A DNA stretch of 64,000 nt from Corticium candelabrum (GCF_963422355.1 NC_085088.1:7868985-7932984), one strand, 5' to 3'; positions 1 to 11,885 are shown, counted from the stretch's first letter. Made by a program: numbers and translations. Notes: generated by a model from the letters alone, not told the origin.

Positions 1-547
1 CCCATGACGATAAGCACACGTCTTGTCCAAGAAGTGTAGCACTCAGAAGCTACTCTAGACTATTCATGGCTTCTTGCAAATCAACAACTGCTGTCCATGC
101 ACGTCAATCAACACCTGATTAGACAAACTTTTTGTCGTCCAGAATTTGCGCATGTGCAACCTATGAACATTGCTAGAAGGACTTAGTGGCAATCAAAGTT
201 GATTTCCTAGCCAGGGCACTTGAACACAAGTTACACGCTATAGCTATGATGCAAAATATACCTCATCTGAGATCGGCTCAAGTGCTCGTGTCCGACTTGG
301 AGTGTGCAAGTTACTGTAGAGAGCAGAATACATGCATAGTGGACCTGCCCATCTCGCCACACCATCTCCAGCAAGAACCCTGGTATTAGTGTAGCTTTTG
401 AGCTATTATTCTAGTCATGTCATGTGTGAGTAAGACAGTTTGTAATCAAATGTGATGTCACTTAATTATTATCAAAATTTTCAAATTCTGGAGAGAACAT
501 TGCACAGATATATAGCTACTAGTAAAATCTAAAAAGATCTCTCTTAC
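1..547. other. SNRK intron (partial), no exon seen
   Basis: On the minus strand this is the beginning of the intron that follows SNRK exon 2 (donor at 546-547). I looked for the next kinase segment (the conserved end of the catalytic domain) on the minus strand and found none, so the next exon should lie left of the window. A short plus-strand open frame at 177-389 has no recognisable motif and no credible start. Confidence 0.6.
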
Positions 548-689
548 CTGCAACAGTTGGGAGAAAGTGTAGATGGCAAATCATACACGCCATCAATTAT
601 ACGAATAACAGTTTCACTGTCATTTGCTTCACAGAATGGCTCTCGACCAACCACAAGATAGTAGAGAATGACTCCTAGACTCCACACAT
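548..689 (-). CDS. SNRK: SNRK kinase, exon 2 (kinase subdomain IX onward)
   Basis: This exon is too short and lacks a start codon, so it is easy to miss. On the minus strand, after a TTTACTTGTAG acceptor, 142 nt encode a peptide beginning DVWSLGVILYYLVVG and continuing EPFCEANDSETVIRIIDG, then a GTAAGA donor. Vertebrate SNRK has the same segment (DIWSLG, an F-x-EANDSET stretch) right after the APE region. The exon starts in phase 2 and completes the split codon left by the exon at 12638-13202, giving PAGDVWSLG with no gap against the family. The Asp of DVWSLG is the structural Asp of subdomain IX. Its role is the C-lobe of a serine/threonine kinase of the AMPK-related family. The intron separating it from exon 1 is about 11.9 kb. 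The rest of the kinase and the C-terminal region are outside the window. Confidence 0.9.
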
Positions 690-1109
690 CTACAAGTAAA
701 AACATCATTCACAACTACATGTACGTGTACCAACAAAATTCTACACAAGCATCTTGACACAAACCAATCAAACATGATGGCACAAAACATGATCGTAAAC
801 AAACCTGCACACATGAACAGCAGCACAGCCAAATTCAACAAAATAACATTGCAAATTACCACCAAAAACAGAACCACACGACACAACTTAGAGAATCCCT
901 TGATTCACATCCCGAAAGCCAATTTCAATAAAGACCATCCGATTTCCTGTTATTACGTTTCAGGCAATACAGTCCGCATCAAAACTATTGACACATTTAC
1001 GCTTGGAGGCATGGCCATGGGTAGCGTGAGCAGAAATGCATCCATTTTCACGTCACATACATTTTCTACATAGAAGAGAACTATTGTGTATGTTCGTAGG
1101 TTTGCTAGA

Positions 1110-1440
1110 CTTTTGGAAACACACAAGTGCACATCAGTAGCTTGTGTCCTCCTTTCCTTTTTTGATAGCATTTCCCTTGCTAGCATTCGGCATTCAGCTA
1201 GACGTGCATTCGATGTATGGCAACAGATCACAAGGCGTGAGCAAGTGTCACTCTGCCTAGATTGTGTCTTCAAGTTCATAAATGTTTTGAGGCCTACGTA
1301 GCTCAAAACACCACTTGATGACTGCCCAGAAGTTCTCTATTGGTGCAAGATCTGGCGAGTAAGTGGGCCAATCAAGAACCGTGACACCCAGAGTATTGTT
1401 TTTTTAGCTTCACTAGCAGCAGAATTTTTTGGCATAGTGT
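1110..1440 (-). pseudogene. Tc1/mariner-type transposase remnant (C-terminal)
   Basis: Read on the minus strand, the stretch around 1300-1390 encodes VLDWPTYSPDLAPIENFWAVIKW, the hallmark region around the last catalytic acidic residue of Tc1/mariner-like DDE transposases (WP-x-x-SPDL-x-PIEN-x-W). Downstream, stop codons and a possible frameshift interrupt a weaker match to the C-terminal end (a PYIE...MP...KG pattern). The N-terminal part is not recognisable. It lies in the large SNRK intron. It is a dead copy, and no terminal inverted repeats were found. Confidence 0.7.
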
Positions 1441-2012
1441 AGCAATAGCTTGCGACATCTCTTCTGCTGGTAGAAGAACTGACGACAACTCCTTCCTGTG
1501 CTGCCAGCTGAGGGGCAAGTTTGTTTGCTGATTTGTTGCCTCATGTTTACTATTTCAAACTGTCCGATGGTTTTCAGCTAGTTGCTTGGTCTTCCACAGG
1601 AAGCTCTGCATAGGATTCCTTCTCTAGTGTCCAGTCTACTTAAGAGTTCAGTAAACAGTAGAGTGAGAAACAAGTAAAAGTTTGGCAGATCATAGATGGC
1701 TTCTTAGTACCAGAGCGATATTAACAGAATATAAAGATGACTCCTGAACAAATTCTTTTAGCCAGGTTCACAATATTATTAATCCTAACCAACATGTACT
1801 GAGATACCATATTATTCTGCCAAAAATTACTTCTACAATATTAAATTTCCTTTTCCTTCACTTTGAAACTGTCTTATACGCAATAGTACCTATGTATGTT
1901 ATGCTGAGAAAGTCTCATCAAGTCTACAGTTTAAGCATGATCTCCAACAATCTCAGCACTCACACAGCTCTCAGAGTGTACATCAGAATATATATCACAG
2001 CATCACTATTAA

Positions 2013-5000
2013 ACGGTAACTGATATAAAAAATCAAAAAAATATTTTTTGTATTTTTTGTTAATTGTTAACATTTGTATGCCCAAAAAACTAAACATTAA
2101 TTTTTGAACCAGATTCGTGAAGATCTTTGAGGTGCAAAGTTGCTTCCGGTTGTCTAGTAGGTGTACCCATTGTGACATAATAAGAGGACGGAAGTGGCTA
2201 GAGCGCATGCTGGCAACAGAAATGTCCTGCAAGAAAATAAACGTCTGGTTGCCTGCTGGCTGCAGTAATGTGCTCAGAAAGAAAGTGTCACTTCTCCAAT
2301 AATGCCAAGATGTCAAAGAAAAATGGGCAGCGTAAGTGAAACAAGCAAGAAATCAGTGTGATGGGCCAATCGCACACTCAAACACGTCTAGTGCGTCTTC
2401 TCAGCCGGAATGATTCAAACGGAGGACAACGTTACTATGAAGCTTTGGGCTTTTACCCAAGGTAAAAGATACTGAAGCCTGAAGCACCAAGCTGTGCTGG
2501 CGATTGGTACTGGGAAGCCATTGCAACATGACAATGTCAGAAAGTCAACAAAATATACAGAAGAGGAGAAAGGATGAAAGAAAGCATAAGAAATGAAGGG
2601 TAAATCCAGTAAAATTAGAACGATTGATAGAGTTGCTTGTGACTATTTGCTACCTACTGCTAGAGCATGAAGTATAACTTTGAACCAAAGAGATAACTTT
2701 CTCTTGACAATGATGTGGATTATGTCGACAATGCTGAAGAATCTGATCAGTGTTCTGGTGTTAGTCCTGGACTCCAGTATCTAGCATTTACATAAAAGCA
2801 AAATTTTTCATTCCTCTAATACTGTTGGTTGCAATGGCAATTGTTGTTATTGTTGTTGTTGTTGGTAATGGTGCTGTGTTTCTGGTTTATTTAGAATTAC
2901 TGTCTATGTACTTACGAATGTCTTGGCAAAATGGCTAAATTTTTCTTCTGTTCACACAGTAGCTTTGTTGATTAGAAATGCTAACATGTGTAATAGAATA
3001 TTATTACAGTAATGTTGCTTTTACAGATTGTTGCTGGCTGTTTTGTATAAAATGGAAATTTCTAAATTCCATGAGATCCCAATTCAAACGTCAGAAGGCA
3101 CTATGAGGCATATTTTAGTGTAGGTTTTATGTGAAACATGCTTGTCACCGGAACTATCAGTGGATGGTGTTATTTTTGTTTGTTGGTTGTGAGAGTTGAA
3201 ACTTCTGAAGATTGTAATCAATTATTGAATCCTCACAACCATCATTTTGCAGCAGTTTCAAACATCCTCATAAATTAGAGATAATCATAATCATTAGGAT
3301 CGGTATAATTAAGAGAGATTTCATAATCTTGCTTGCTCTGACCATAGGTAACTGATTCTCAACTATTCCTTTGTTTAATGAAAAAGGTGAGAAAAAGCCA
3401 GTTAGACTTCTGATATATTCATGATTCAATGAAGAAGCACTTGAAGTGCAAACCCTCGGCCGGTATGCAACTTGAAGGTAAAGTAGTCGCACTATGACAA
3501 ATCGTATGACAGAATGGTATGATGTGGGTAATAAATAAGAAGCATTATTGAAATGGTCACAGGTCGAGTTTGAGGTGAGTCACGTGACTGGCTGCTACCG
3601 TGTACAACGGGTAGCTACGCAGTCCGTCAGCCAACGTTCCGTAGGACCTCGCTTCTATTTCTTACAACCTTCGCTTGTCGGTTCTTTGTGCAGGTGATTG
3701 TTTGTGCAGCTTTTGAGGTCGTTTGTGCAGCTCTTGAGGTCATAACTATGCCGGTTTTAGGCGTGGCATAGGTACCAGAGCCAAAACAAAATTAGATGTG
3801 GGAACACTACAAATGCAGCTAGATTAGCTAGGCGTTGTTTCTAAATGCATGTTACAAATGTAGTTGTTTCCAAATGATGGAACAAGCCAAATGTTACAAA
3901 TCGGAGAGCCTCAACGCTAGGCCGGCTGGCAATCTTCGCCTTATGTGATGAAGTAACAGACGTGATCATTGTTCTGTTTGTTGGTGGGAAACCTAGGTTA
4001 CAAATGGAGACCAAACAAGCAGCTCACCACCGATTTTCCAGCTCACAAGAATGTAAAAGTCTCGTTCTTTGTGCAGCTTCTCTAGGTTGTTTGTGCGGCT
4101 TCTCTAGCTAGACATCGCCTACTGTTGTAACGAGGTGACCCCAGAGCCAAAACAAAACATCAATGCGGGAAAACATGCACGTGCACATGTCGATTAGCTA
4201 GGCGTCTGTTCGCTCTGACTTTGGATACCGTAAAACAGAAATGAATAGAGACGCACTAGCGTACTTACAGGTCAGCCGAGCTGCTTTGTCCTACAAACAG
4301 ACGCTGTCATGGACAATGCACGTTCTCCTTCGCAAATTCCCGTCAATGCCAAATTTCTGTTGAAGACGACACTAGTGATCGTTGCAACAACACCACAGCC
4401 GCTCAGCCACGCACACCCAAAATTCAAGCTGGCAGACTGCAGAACCACTATGCAGAAACACTGTGCAACAAGCAAAATGTTATAAGTCAGGCACAGCTAC
4501 ACACCTCGCCCTGGTTGTTGTTGGGAAAACATACACGTACAAATGTATGTGCTAAACCCTTAAAGCAAAGGACTAAACACCATGTACAGGACGGACGCCC
4601 GATGGCTGAATTCTCGTTAGCAGCTACCAAACAAAGCGAGGTGGAACCTCATGATGACATCACGTTCGTCTATTGGTCAGTAATAACACCACTTCTCGTC
4701 TATTTGTCGGAATAGCTTCATCTGCATCTCCGCTAACCAACTATATATATACGGTCGATGGGTCGTACGGTCATCAAACGACTACTATACCCTCCACCCG
4801 GAAATCCGGGCCTCGGGTAATTAGTGAGTATGGATGGCAGTGTACAACTCATGTTCTCTCCAATCCACTTCCAGCACACGGAGTCTTGTGAGCTGATGAT
4901 ACTGCCACTGTGTATCTCCTGCACATGCAATGAAGCTCATCTCTTGCACGCTGTAGCAGTATCTACTGGAGAAATCGTCATGAGCAAGTCTATCGTTAGA

Positions 5001-5526
5001 ATTCTACAGGACTTACCCTCCATTTCTCACGCTTTATTTCAGCCTTTTCTCCCCTTCTGTATTTGTTGACTTTCTCACATTGTCATGTTGCAATCCTCTC
5101 AATGGCTTCCTACTACACAAATCGCAGGAGCAGTTTGATGCTTCAGGCTTCAGTCTCCTTTACCTTGGGTAATAGCCCAAAGCCTCATAGTAACGCTATC
5201 CTCTGATTCGAAACATTCTGGCTGAGAAATACACACTAATGGGTCTGAATGAGCGGTACCGGTTGGCCGATCCCACCAATTTCTCACTTGCTTCCTTGCG
5301 CTGCCCATTTCTTTGACACCTTCGCATTATTGGAGAAGTGAATCAAAGCCACGCTTTCTTTCTGAGCACATTACTGCAGCTAGCAGGCAACCAGAGGTCT
5401 ACTATCTCGTCAGACATTTTCACAAATGTAGCTTCAAAAATTAAAATTTTATTCTTTGGCATACGAACGTTAAGAACTAACGAAAAATGCAAATATTTTG
5501 ATTTTTTAATTAATGTCAGTTACCCT
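2013..5526. mobile_element. 3.5 kb element with long inverted arms and TTAA ends
   Basis: Roughly 2013-2690 and 4920-5526 are diverged inverted copies of each other (for example the sequence around 2220-2330 matches the reverse complement of 5300-5400). The outermost bases are ACGGTAACTGA on the left and, in reverse complement, AGGGTAACTGA on the right. Each is directly preceded by TTAA, at 2009-2012 and 5527-5530. TTAA target duplications are typical of piggyBac and Kolobok elements. The 2.2 kb core carries no transposase that I can recognise. It could be one element with very long terminal inverted repeats, or two copies of one element in opposite orientation. It sits inside the SNRK intron. 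Confidence 0.6.
3678..4212 (+). repeat. diverged direct duplication, about 150 bp units
   Basis: The unit at about 3678-3840 (GTTCTTTGTGCAG, then CCAGAGCCAAAACAAAA and ATTAGCTAGGCGT) recurs at about 4062-4212 with the same order of words. It lies in the central part of the inverted-arm element, a CpG-richer patch (about 3540-4840). I see no open frame of note here. Confidence 0.55.
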
Positions 5527-5904
5527 TTAAGAAGTTGAACTATGGTTTGTTTCCTTTCAGAGGTCGCAAATCACCAGAGTGAAATCTAAACAACTGTCTT
5601 ACAAGAATGACTGTAAAATAGGTTTAATATACATGCCATAGAATTTCTGCGAGTACTTGTTAGTATAATCAACAAAACTGACAATGCACTTACTAGAAAT
5701 AATTGAAAGTTTTAATCAAGATGTCAAGAAAATCCTTGCACAAAATCAGAGTTACTTTTATGGTTATCGCAAACACTAGATGTTTCCATTCCACACTACA
5801 ACATATCTGGACATAGACATACTTCTAAACACCTGTCACCAGAATCTACCAAAAGACCATATTCACGAAATCCATGATGATGTGCGAAAGTAGCATTTAT
5901 TTAA

Positions 5905-6250
5905 GGCCTGTCCACACTACACCAGAATGATCGCGATCCAATTGCAATAGTGAGTGTCCACACTGAACTTTAAAACGATACCTCTGCCTCATTTTCAATA
6001 TCACGTGACTGATGACCAATGTGTACATGTGGCTTCTTTGCTTGTGGAAAGCACTGATACAGCGACGTAAGGTGAACGAGAACAAACACGAGTGAGGAGC
6101 ATTAGATGTTCCGACTACAAGTGTTGCGTACGTGAAGGTAACACCCACTATTTCTAATTGGATTCAACCGATTGCGATCGAAATCACCTCGAGATGTGGA
6201 TTGTATTTATCGCAATCAAATCGCGATCCAGATGCAAGTGTGGACAGGCC
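5905..6250. mobile_element. 346-bp MITE, TIR GGCCTGTCCACACT, TTAA flanks
   Basis: GGCCTGTCCACACT at the left end is matched by AGTGTGGACAGGCC at the right end, and both ends are flanked by TTAA (5901-5904 and 6251-6254). Internal sub-terminal words (GATCGCGATC, GCGATCGAAAT, AAATCGCGATC) also pair between halves. It is non-coding. TTAA duplication would fit piggyBac or Kolobok. Because TTAA is ambiguous, a 3-bp TTA/TAA duplication of the PIF/Harbinger type is also possible. Confidence 0.75.
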
Positions 6251-6254
6251 TTAA

Positions 6255-7260
6255 CTATCTCAGACGCCAACTATCATGTCCTACAATAAAAACATAAAAC
6301 AAAGAGAAACAACACATTCCTCATATGTAATCAAAATATCTTTTGAATAAAAAGAAGTTATCTCTTGTGAAGATAATATCTCTATTGCTATCGCTGTGTC
6401 ATGGCAACTACATTGCCACTTTCCTCAACAAACCTTTCTAAATTAAAATCATTCCAAACAAAATTCAGCAACAAAATTCACATTCGTAGTCCACAGAACC
6501 CCCTTTTGAGCTTCCACAACATTCACATATGCAAGATAATCAAAATAATGTTCATTTATGGCACTCTGTAACTGTGCATGTTGGTATGGTTTTCGAGGTA
6601 CATGTAACATCCGGTTAGCGACGAAACTCACACTGTGGTGGTATGCCAAACATAAAAATGGCCATATCCATGTTGTCGAAGTTTGGCTTGTGTGAAAAGA
6701 AATTAATACTTTCTACAGAGGCTTTCTTCAGAAAAAAATAAAGAGCAGTAATCTGGCTGTCTAGCAGAAAAAATATCGACTTGCATGATTAGTTCAAATT
6801 AAAGGTCAACCTCACAGTAATACTCTTCCAGCAATGTCTGACACTTGCAGGGAATTGCCCAACTGTGACCTAATGAGTTACTTGAAAAACAGACGTAGTC
6901 TGTGATCCAAGTCTCAGAAATGCTAAAATAAGCAAGTTTCGTTAACCACCCCTCTTTGGTTTGTTGATTTCATATGTTAGAACATGCCTTCAGAGCACAG
7001 ATTCACTATTTGTTAGTAATGAAATATGTAGCATCGTGCCAAACAGTGATGTAAATTAAGATGCTACGGTCGCACGAGTATCCAAAATTACGAGGCTTCA
7101 TGGGAAACAAAGGGTTTCTCTAGTACAACAACTGCTGAAGAACGTCTCACTGCGTTGCTGAGAGAGTCTGATTAATCCTAACTAATTTTGTGACTAGAAC
7201 TACCAAAGTAGGTTTACTCTATTACTGAGCGCACACGGTAGGCAGTGGAAATCAAACCTG
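6255..7260. other. SNRK intron sequence without identifiable feature
   Basis: No exon, repeat or RNA gene could be supported here. A minus-strand frame at 6449-6649 is open but has no motif. Confidence 0.4.
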
Positions 7261-7264
7261 CCTC

Positions 7265-7545
7265 AACTTGACTCAACTTCAAGCTATAGCATGACGCAAC
7301 TTCCATGGCGAAACAAAGCCCACCCAAGTCGAGTCTCCGGCGAGTCAGGCGTGAGCCAGTCAAAATCACACCCATCCGGCAGCGTCGGAATCGAACCGGC
7401 CCTGGCCCGACTCAACTTCCCGTCTATAGCATGACACAACTTCCACGACAAAACAAAGCCCAGCCGAATAGAGGCCCAGAGAGAGGTCCCTGGCGAGGCG
7501 AGCGCAAGCGCAGGTGCGAGCCAGTTGATCCGTCCGTCCTTCCTC
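7265..7545 (-). repeat. two tandem SINE-like units with a pol III B-box
   Basis: Two related units follow each other: CAACTTCAAGCTATAGCATGACGCAACTTCC... at 7274 and CAACTTCCCGTCTATAGCATGACACAACTTCC... at 7411, each followed by a match to CAAAGCCCA and a GCGAGCCAGT-type end. On the minus strand the junction reads GGTTCGATTCCG (near 7390-7401), a perfect B-box. This suggests a tRNA-derived short repeat on the minus strand, probably a dimer. No A-box was identified, so an actual RNA gene is not claimed. Confidence 0.45.
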
Positions 7546-7674
7546 CCGCACACCAAGACGTGTTACTACTAGATTTGTCCAAGGACGGTGTGTCAATCTG
7601 CCCTCCCGGACAAACCATCCTTTGGGACATAAAACGCCACCCATACGATGCACTATGTGACTGAACTCATCACC

Positions 7675-7830
7675 ATGACGCAATATTCTCTCTTTTGTGC
7701 TTTCGCATATCTATTGCTTGGTCTAGCACAACTTGCTCTTGACTCAAAGAACGAGCCTTTGCAATTGACTTGCCCAAAAGTGTACACTGTACCTAGCTCT
7801 GTTGGAGGAGACAAAATTACTGGCATCTAA
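7675..7830 (+). CDS. possible small secreted ORF, unknown
   Basis: ATG at 7675 opens 51 codons. The first 22 look like a signal peptide (basic/polar start, then LFCAFAYLLLGLAQLAL) followed by a short polar tail. No splice sites were established and the frame closes quickly. It could be the first exon of an unknown gene or chance. It lies in the SNRK intron on the opposite strand. Confidence 0.15.
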   Translation: MTQYSLFCAFAYLLLGLAQLALDSKNEPLQLTCPKVYTVPSSVGGDKITGI

Positions 7831-9172
7831 CCAACTGCTGATACATCTATATCATCAAAAGAAGAAATAGAGGCATTGAAAGCACAACCATGACGGCACT
7901 TTATGTTCTTCTATGTTTCTGTGTGACAAAGAAATTCTTGCTAGAATCCATAACAGAAACAGCACTGTCAACAGAAACACGGGAAGTACAAACAGCACAG
8001 CTTTTCCACATGAGCTTGAGCCTGTAGACTAGAAAAGCATCAACTGTCTGGGTATTTAATTAATTAATTAAATGCTCTGTTTTGCAAAAATATGGTTGCC
8101 ACAAATTTTGCATTACTGCCACTCAAGTTGCAATTTGTGTAGCAATACTGCTACACCAAGAAGAAAAAGTAAATTATACCTAACATTTAACAACTATGTT
8201 GGATTCTGGGACCATATTGGTATGAATCAAAGCTCTTTACTTGCAGGATGTAATTCATTGTTGCATTCACCACTGGGCTACAGGGACTAAACTGACGTTA
8301 ATATAGCCAATTTCTGGAGTTACAATGAGTTAGAGGCAAGATCAGTTAGGGGCAAGATCAGTTAGGGGCAAGATCAAGGTGGTATTAGGGCTAAACAAAC
8401 CAACACACAGTACACAGGAGGTACGGCTCAGTTGGATAAACAAGTCTGTCTGGAGTTTTTTGGCAGTGTCCTTTGTCCAGCTTTCAGTGTCAGACCAAGA
8501 ATCTTCTGATCCAGTGTTAGGATCGGATCAAGCCCAATAACCATTTGTTAAACAGTATCTCCCCCAGCAGACAGTCTACATCTAGTAACAACTCTCACTT
8601 CCTCACATACTGGCTTGTCGTAGTTTGCCCACATTTCTACAGTTATGTTTGCCAGACCTTTTCTACACAGGAGCATGAATCAACCATTTCAGGACAGCCG
8701 TAACACTTTTTTCATGTTGCCTATGGATCATTGACCAGATAACTTGTGGAAACCCTGCTTCTTGTGATAACATGAAATTCCCTTACACTTGGTGTACCCC
8801 ACATTCCACAGTGGGTCTAATTCTAAGCAATCGGTGTTAATTGCAATGTACCTCTGTATGCCTCTGCTGGTGCCTCAGCCAGTCCCTCACATGCAGTTTC
8901 CTAGCTATTTCTGAGTTTGTTATCATAATAACAATTCTACAATATTTTGAGTTGCTTCTGACTTGTTATTGCCAATGAGTAAGTCTCTATTACTTGGTAA
9001 GCAGACCATTAGTAAACAGACCATTGGTAGGTCAACATGAGCATATTGTAAGAAATCATACTAACATCACTGTAAGGTCATGCTATGCTTTCACAGTTGA
9101 AAGTCTGATCATGATGAAGAACACTAAATTTTCAAGCCAACCATCTGACTCACTGCTGTCATTGATGGTGAC
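7831..9172. other. intron sequence, only minor tandem repeats
   Basis: No coding or RNA feature could be supported. About 8326-8386 has three copies of a 20-bp word built on GTTAGGGGCAAGATCA. Confidence 0.4.

Positions 9173-9220
<48 letters not shown>
9173..9220 (+). repeat. (TAA)n microsatellite
   Basis: An almost perfect run of about 16 TAA units, directly abutting the SINE start. Confidence 0.95.
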
Positions 9221-9638
9221 CACCGCCGTGGCTTAGTGGTTAGCAACAATGGCTACCACTCCATGGTTTGAGGGTTCAAACCCCAGTCACGACAGTAAAT
9301 TGTGAAACTTGTCTGTCTTTCTTTCTCATGTTTCTCTAGCTTTATCCATGAGACTATGACTCGTTTCAGTCGTTGGGGAGTTTCTGTGGTCTGGCGAACG
9401 GTCCGTTGACGATGACGTCCAGTGCTTTCCTGGTGGTCGTTGATATCCACTAGGCGTGCTGTATCGAGTACGCGGTCACCGTAATGCCTGCAATCTATAT
9501 CGAATTGGCTAGTCATTGATCGCCGTATGGACTACACGGAAACATGTACCCCACTGGGCTCACCTGCCGGGTTGGTGGGCACCCAGATGGGAGTAAAGAC
9601 CCCACTAGCCCATTATGGAGGGGCATAACGACACATAA
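9221..9638 (+). mobile_element. tRNA-derived SINE, full-length copy
   Basis: The head has an A-box TGGCTTAGTGG (9229-9239) and a B-box GGTTCAAACCC (9273-9283) at tRNA-like spacing. A body of about 330 bp follows. It ends near CGACACATAA. The body recurs at 10621-11018, which proves it is a repeat unit. It is not a functional tRNA: the cloverleaf is degraded. Transcription would be by RNA polymerase III from the internal boxes, and mobilisation would need a LINE partner. Confidence 0.8.
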
Positions 9639-9689
9639 TTATAAATTATATTTATTATTATTATTATTATATATTATTATTAGCATCAT

Positions 9690-10612
9690 TCATTGGGGGT
9701 GCATGGACCTCCAGCAGCTCAATCGACGGACCAGAAAGCTCCTCTCTATGCACGGTGTCCACCATATTGCTGCAGACGTTGACCGACTGTACGCTCCTTG
9801 CAGTGATGGGGGTAGGGGGTTACAACAGATTGAGTCGACATATCAATCTTGTATTGTGAGGCTGAACTGTTACCTTGATGACAGTTCTGATCCTTTCATG
9901 CAGATGATACAGGAGTGTGAATCTGGAAAATCTTCACACTCGATCAAGCGCATGGCTTGTCGGTTTACTGCACAGCTGCGGAGGAGTCTTGCCTCGGACG
10001 ACAAGTTGCAGAACTTACACAGAAATGCATCCATCTCAGTTGAAGGTGGCTTCAAGCAAGCGACTGAAACAGATGCGAGACATTACTGTATGTGTTGCAG
10101 TTCTCTTCGTGTGCGGTCCTGGAGCGAGAAGTCTATGCATGGGCAGTATCACCGTCTCACTGAGCAACCGCCTGTGGACATGAAAGAGACCAGACATCTG
10201 TCTCAGAAATAGGAAGACAAATACTTGTCTTCTTATTGATATCAGCTGTCCTGCTGATGGCAACATTGGCAAGAAATATGCTGAGAAGTTGGCGAAGTAC
10301 AGCGACTTGCAAGTGGAGATAAGCCGCATGTGGCATTGTCGAACACTGGTGGTTCTGGTGGTCTTGGGAGCTTTGGGCACAGTCCACGCAGGTATTACAC
10401 GGTGGCTGGACATTATTCCAGGTTATCATAACCTGCAGCACTTACAGAAAACAGTGCTTCTGAGATCTACTCGGATCCTTCGTAAAGTTATGTCTTCTTT
10501 CTAGACAGCCGTGATGGTCTAAGTACTTCTGAAGCAGGGTTTGCTTCTGGTACTTCTAATAGACTTTACAAATCAGACTGATCTGGTTGAGCACAACACA
10601 TAATAATAATAA
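9690..10612 (+). pseudogene. LINE fragment (reverse transcriptase C-terminal region) with 3' end
   Basis: The frame from about 9700 reads RRTRKLLSMHGVHH, then ADVDRLYAP and GGRGLQQIE, a pattern seen downstream of the catalytic core in a widespread invertebrate LINE type. After a frame change, 10230-10504 reads DLQVEISRMW and VVLGALGTVHAGI, the usual extreme C-terminus of the same proteins. Segments between are missing or broken. A short 3' UTR and an AT-rich TAA tail follow (10590-10612). It is a dead, internally deleted copy lying between two SINE copies. Confidence 0.75.
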
Positions 10613-10620
10613 TGATAATG

Positions 10621-11018
10621 ATTAGCAACAATGGCTACCACTCCATGGTTTGGGGGTTCAAACCCCAGTCACGACAATAAATTACGAAACTTGTCTGTCT
10701 TTCTTTCCCATGTTTCTCTAGCTTTATCCATGAGACTATGACTCATTTCAGTCGTTGGGAGTTTCTGTGGTCTGGCAAACGGTCCGTTGACAATGACGTT
10801 CAGTGTTTCCTGGTGGTCATTGATATCCACTAGGCGTGCTGTCGTGATGTTCGCGGTCACCGTAATGCCTGCAATCTATATCGAATTGGCTAGTCATTGA
10901 TCGCCGTGTGGACTACACAGAAACATGTACCCTACTGGGCTCACCTACCGGGTTGGTGGGCGCCCAGATGGGGTAAAGACCCCACTTGCCCATCATGGAG
11001 GAGCATAGCGACACATAA
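10621..11018 (+). mobile_element. tRNA-derived SINE, 5'-truncated copy
   Basis: It matches the copy at 9221-9638 from TTAGCAACAATGGCTACC onward. It retains the B-box (GGTTCAAACCC) but lacks the A-box portion. It starts directly after a TAA-type tail and ends at CGACACATAA. Confidence 0.8.
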
Positions 11019-11105
11019 GACAGCCGTGATGGTCTAAGTACTTCTGAAGCAGGCTTTGCTTCCGGTAGACTTTAGACTTTACAAAACAGACTGATCTGGT
11101 TGAGC
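11019..11105 (+). repeat. second copy of the LINE 3' UTR
   Basis: GACAGCCGTGATGGTCTAAG... CTGATCTGGTTGAGCAC repeats the sequence just after the LINE reading frame at 10504-10590. It follows immediately on the end of SINE copy 2, giving the order SINE, LINE, SINE, LINE 3' end. Confidence 0.75.
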
Positions 11106-11185
11106 ACGGCAATTTGTTTCATACCACTACAGGTGCAGTGCTCTAGGCCTGACAAGATACATACACTAATAAGCAAAAATAGATA

Positions 11186-11885
11186 CCGTATTACCTCGCT
11201 TAGAAGAGCATGCTCTTATAGTGCGAGGTTGACCAGACTGCCCTTATACCTCGAGGTATAAGGGCATGCCCTTTCAGGTGAGGGAAGAAGCTGTTGTGGT
11301 ATCCTGGTAACAAGCATGCACACAAAGCAAATACTGATCCACGTCTACTACCTAAAACAGCTAAGCAAGCATGCAACCATTCTATGCATCTATTATCTAA
11401 TGACTGTCTTCATATTATAAAGCATCTTCATCCTAATTTTCATCCCTGTCTTCATCACTGCGTTCTTCCTCACTGCCATCTTCCTCATCTTTCGTCCTCA
11501 CTGCCATCTCATTCGTCCCTTTACTTGACCCATAGCTGAAGATTACTTCACGGTACGCCGCTGTCTCTTGCTGCTCTTGATAGGTTCCCTCCGTACTCAT
11601 CGTACTTTTCTATTGCAGAAAGCTTCCTCTTCACGGTATATACGAAATTCTAGTCTTTCTCTCTGTACTTTCAGTTTCTGTTTCAGCAACCTCCAACTCC
11701 TCCACAAACTCCTCCGACGCCATGTGGTAAATTACTAAACTGCGCAAGCGCTGACATTTTGAGGTCCGTGTGTTCGAGGCTACCTCACTTATACGGGCAT
11801 GCCCTTACAGTTGCAGAGTGTTGTGAACACAATTTCTGCTCAACCTCACCTATAAGAGCATGCCCTTCTAAGCGAGGTAATACAG
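11186..11885. mobile_element. 700-bp Tc1/mariner-type MITE
   Basis: The left end CCGTATTACCTCGCTTAGAA is matched by TTCTAAGCGAGGTAATACAG at the right end, and the inverted similarity continues for about 50 bp (GCATGCTCTTATA). Flanking dinucleotides are TA on both sides (11184-11185 and 11886-11887), as expected for Tc1/mariner superfamily insertions. The interior has further GCATGCCCTTAT inverted words and no transposase frame. Confidence 0.75.

Noticed and set aside
7384..7402. tRNA gene on the minus strand (perfect GGTTCGATTCC)
   Set aside because: Only the B-box is present, with no acceptor stem, anticodon arm or A-box, so it is treated as part of a SINE-like repeat.
11294..11539. Plus-strand frame rich in His, Ser and Leu
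   Set aside because: It lies inside the Tc1-type MITE and is low-complexity sequence.
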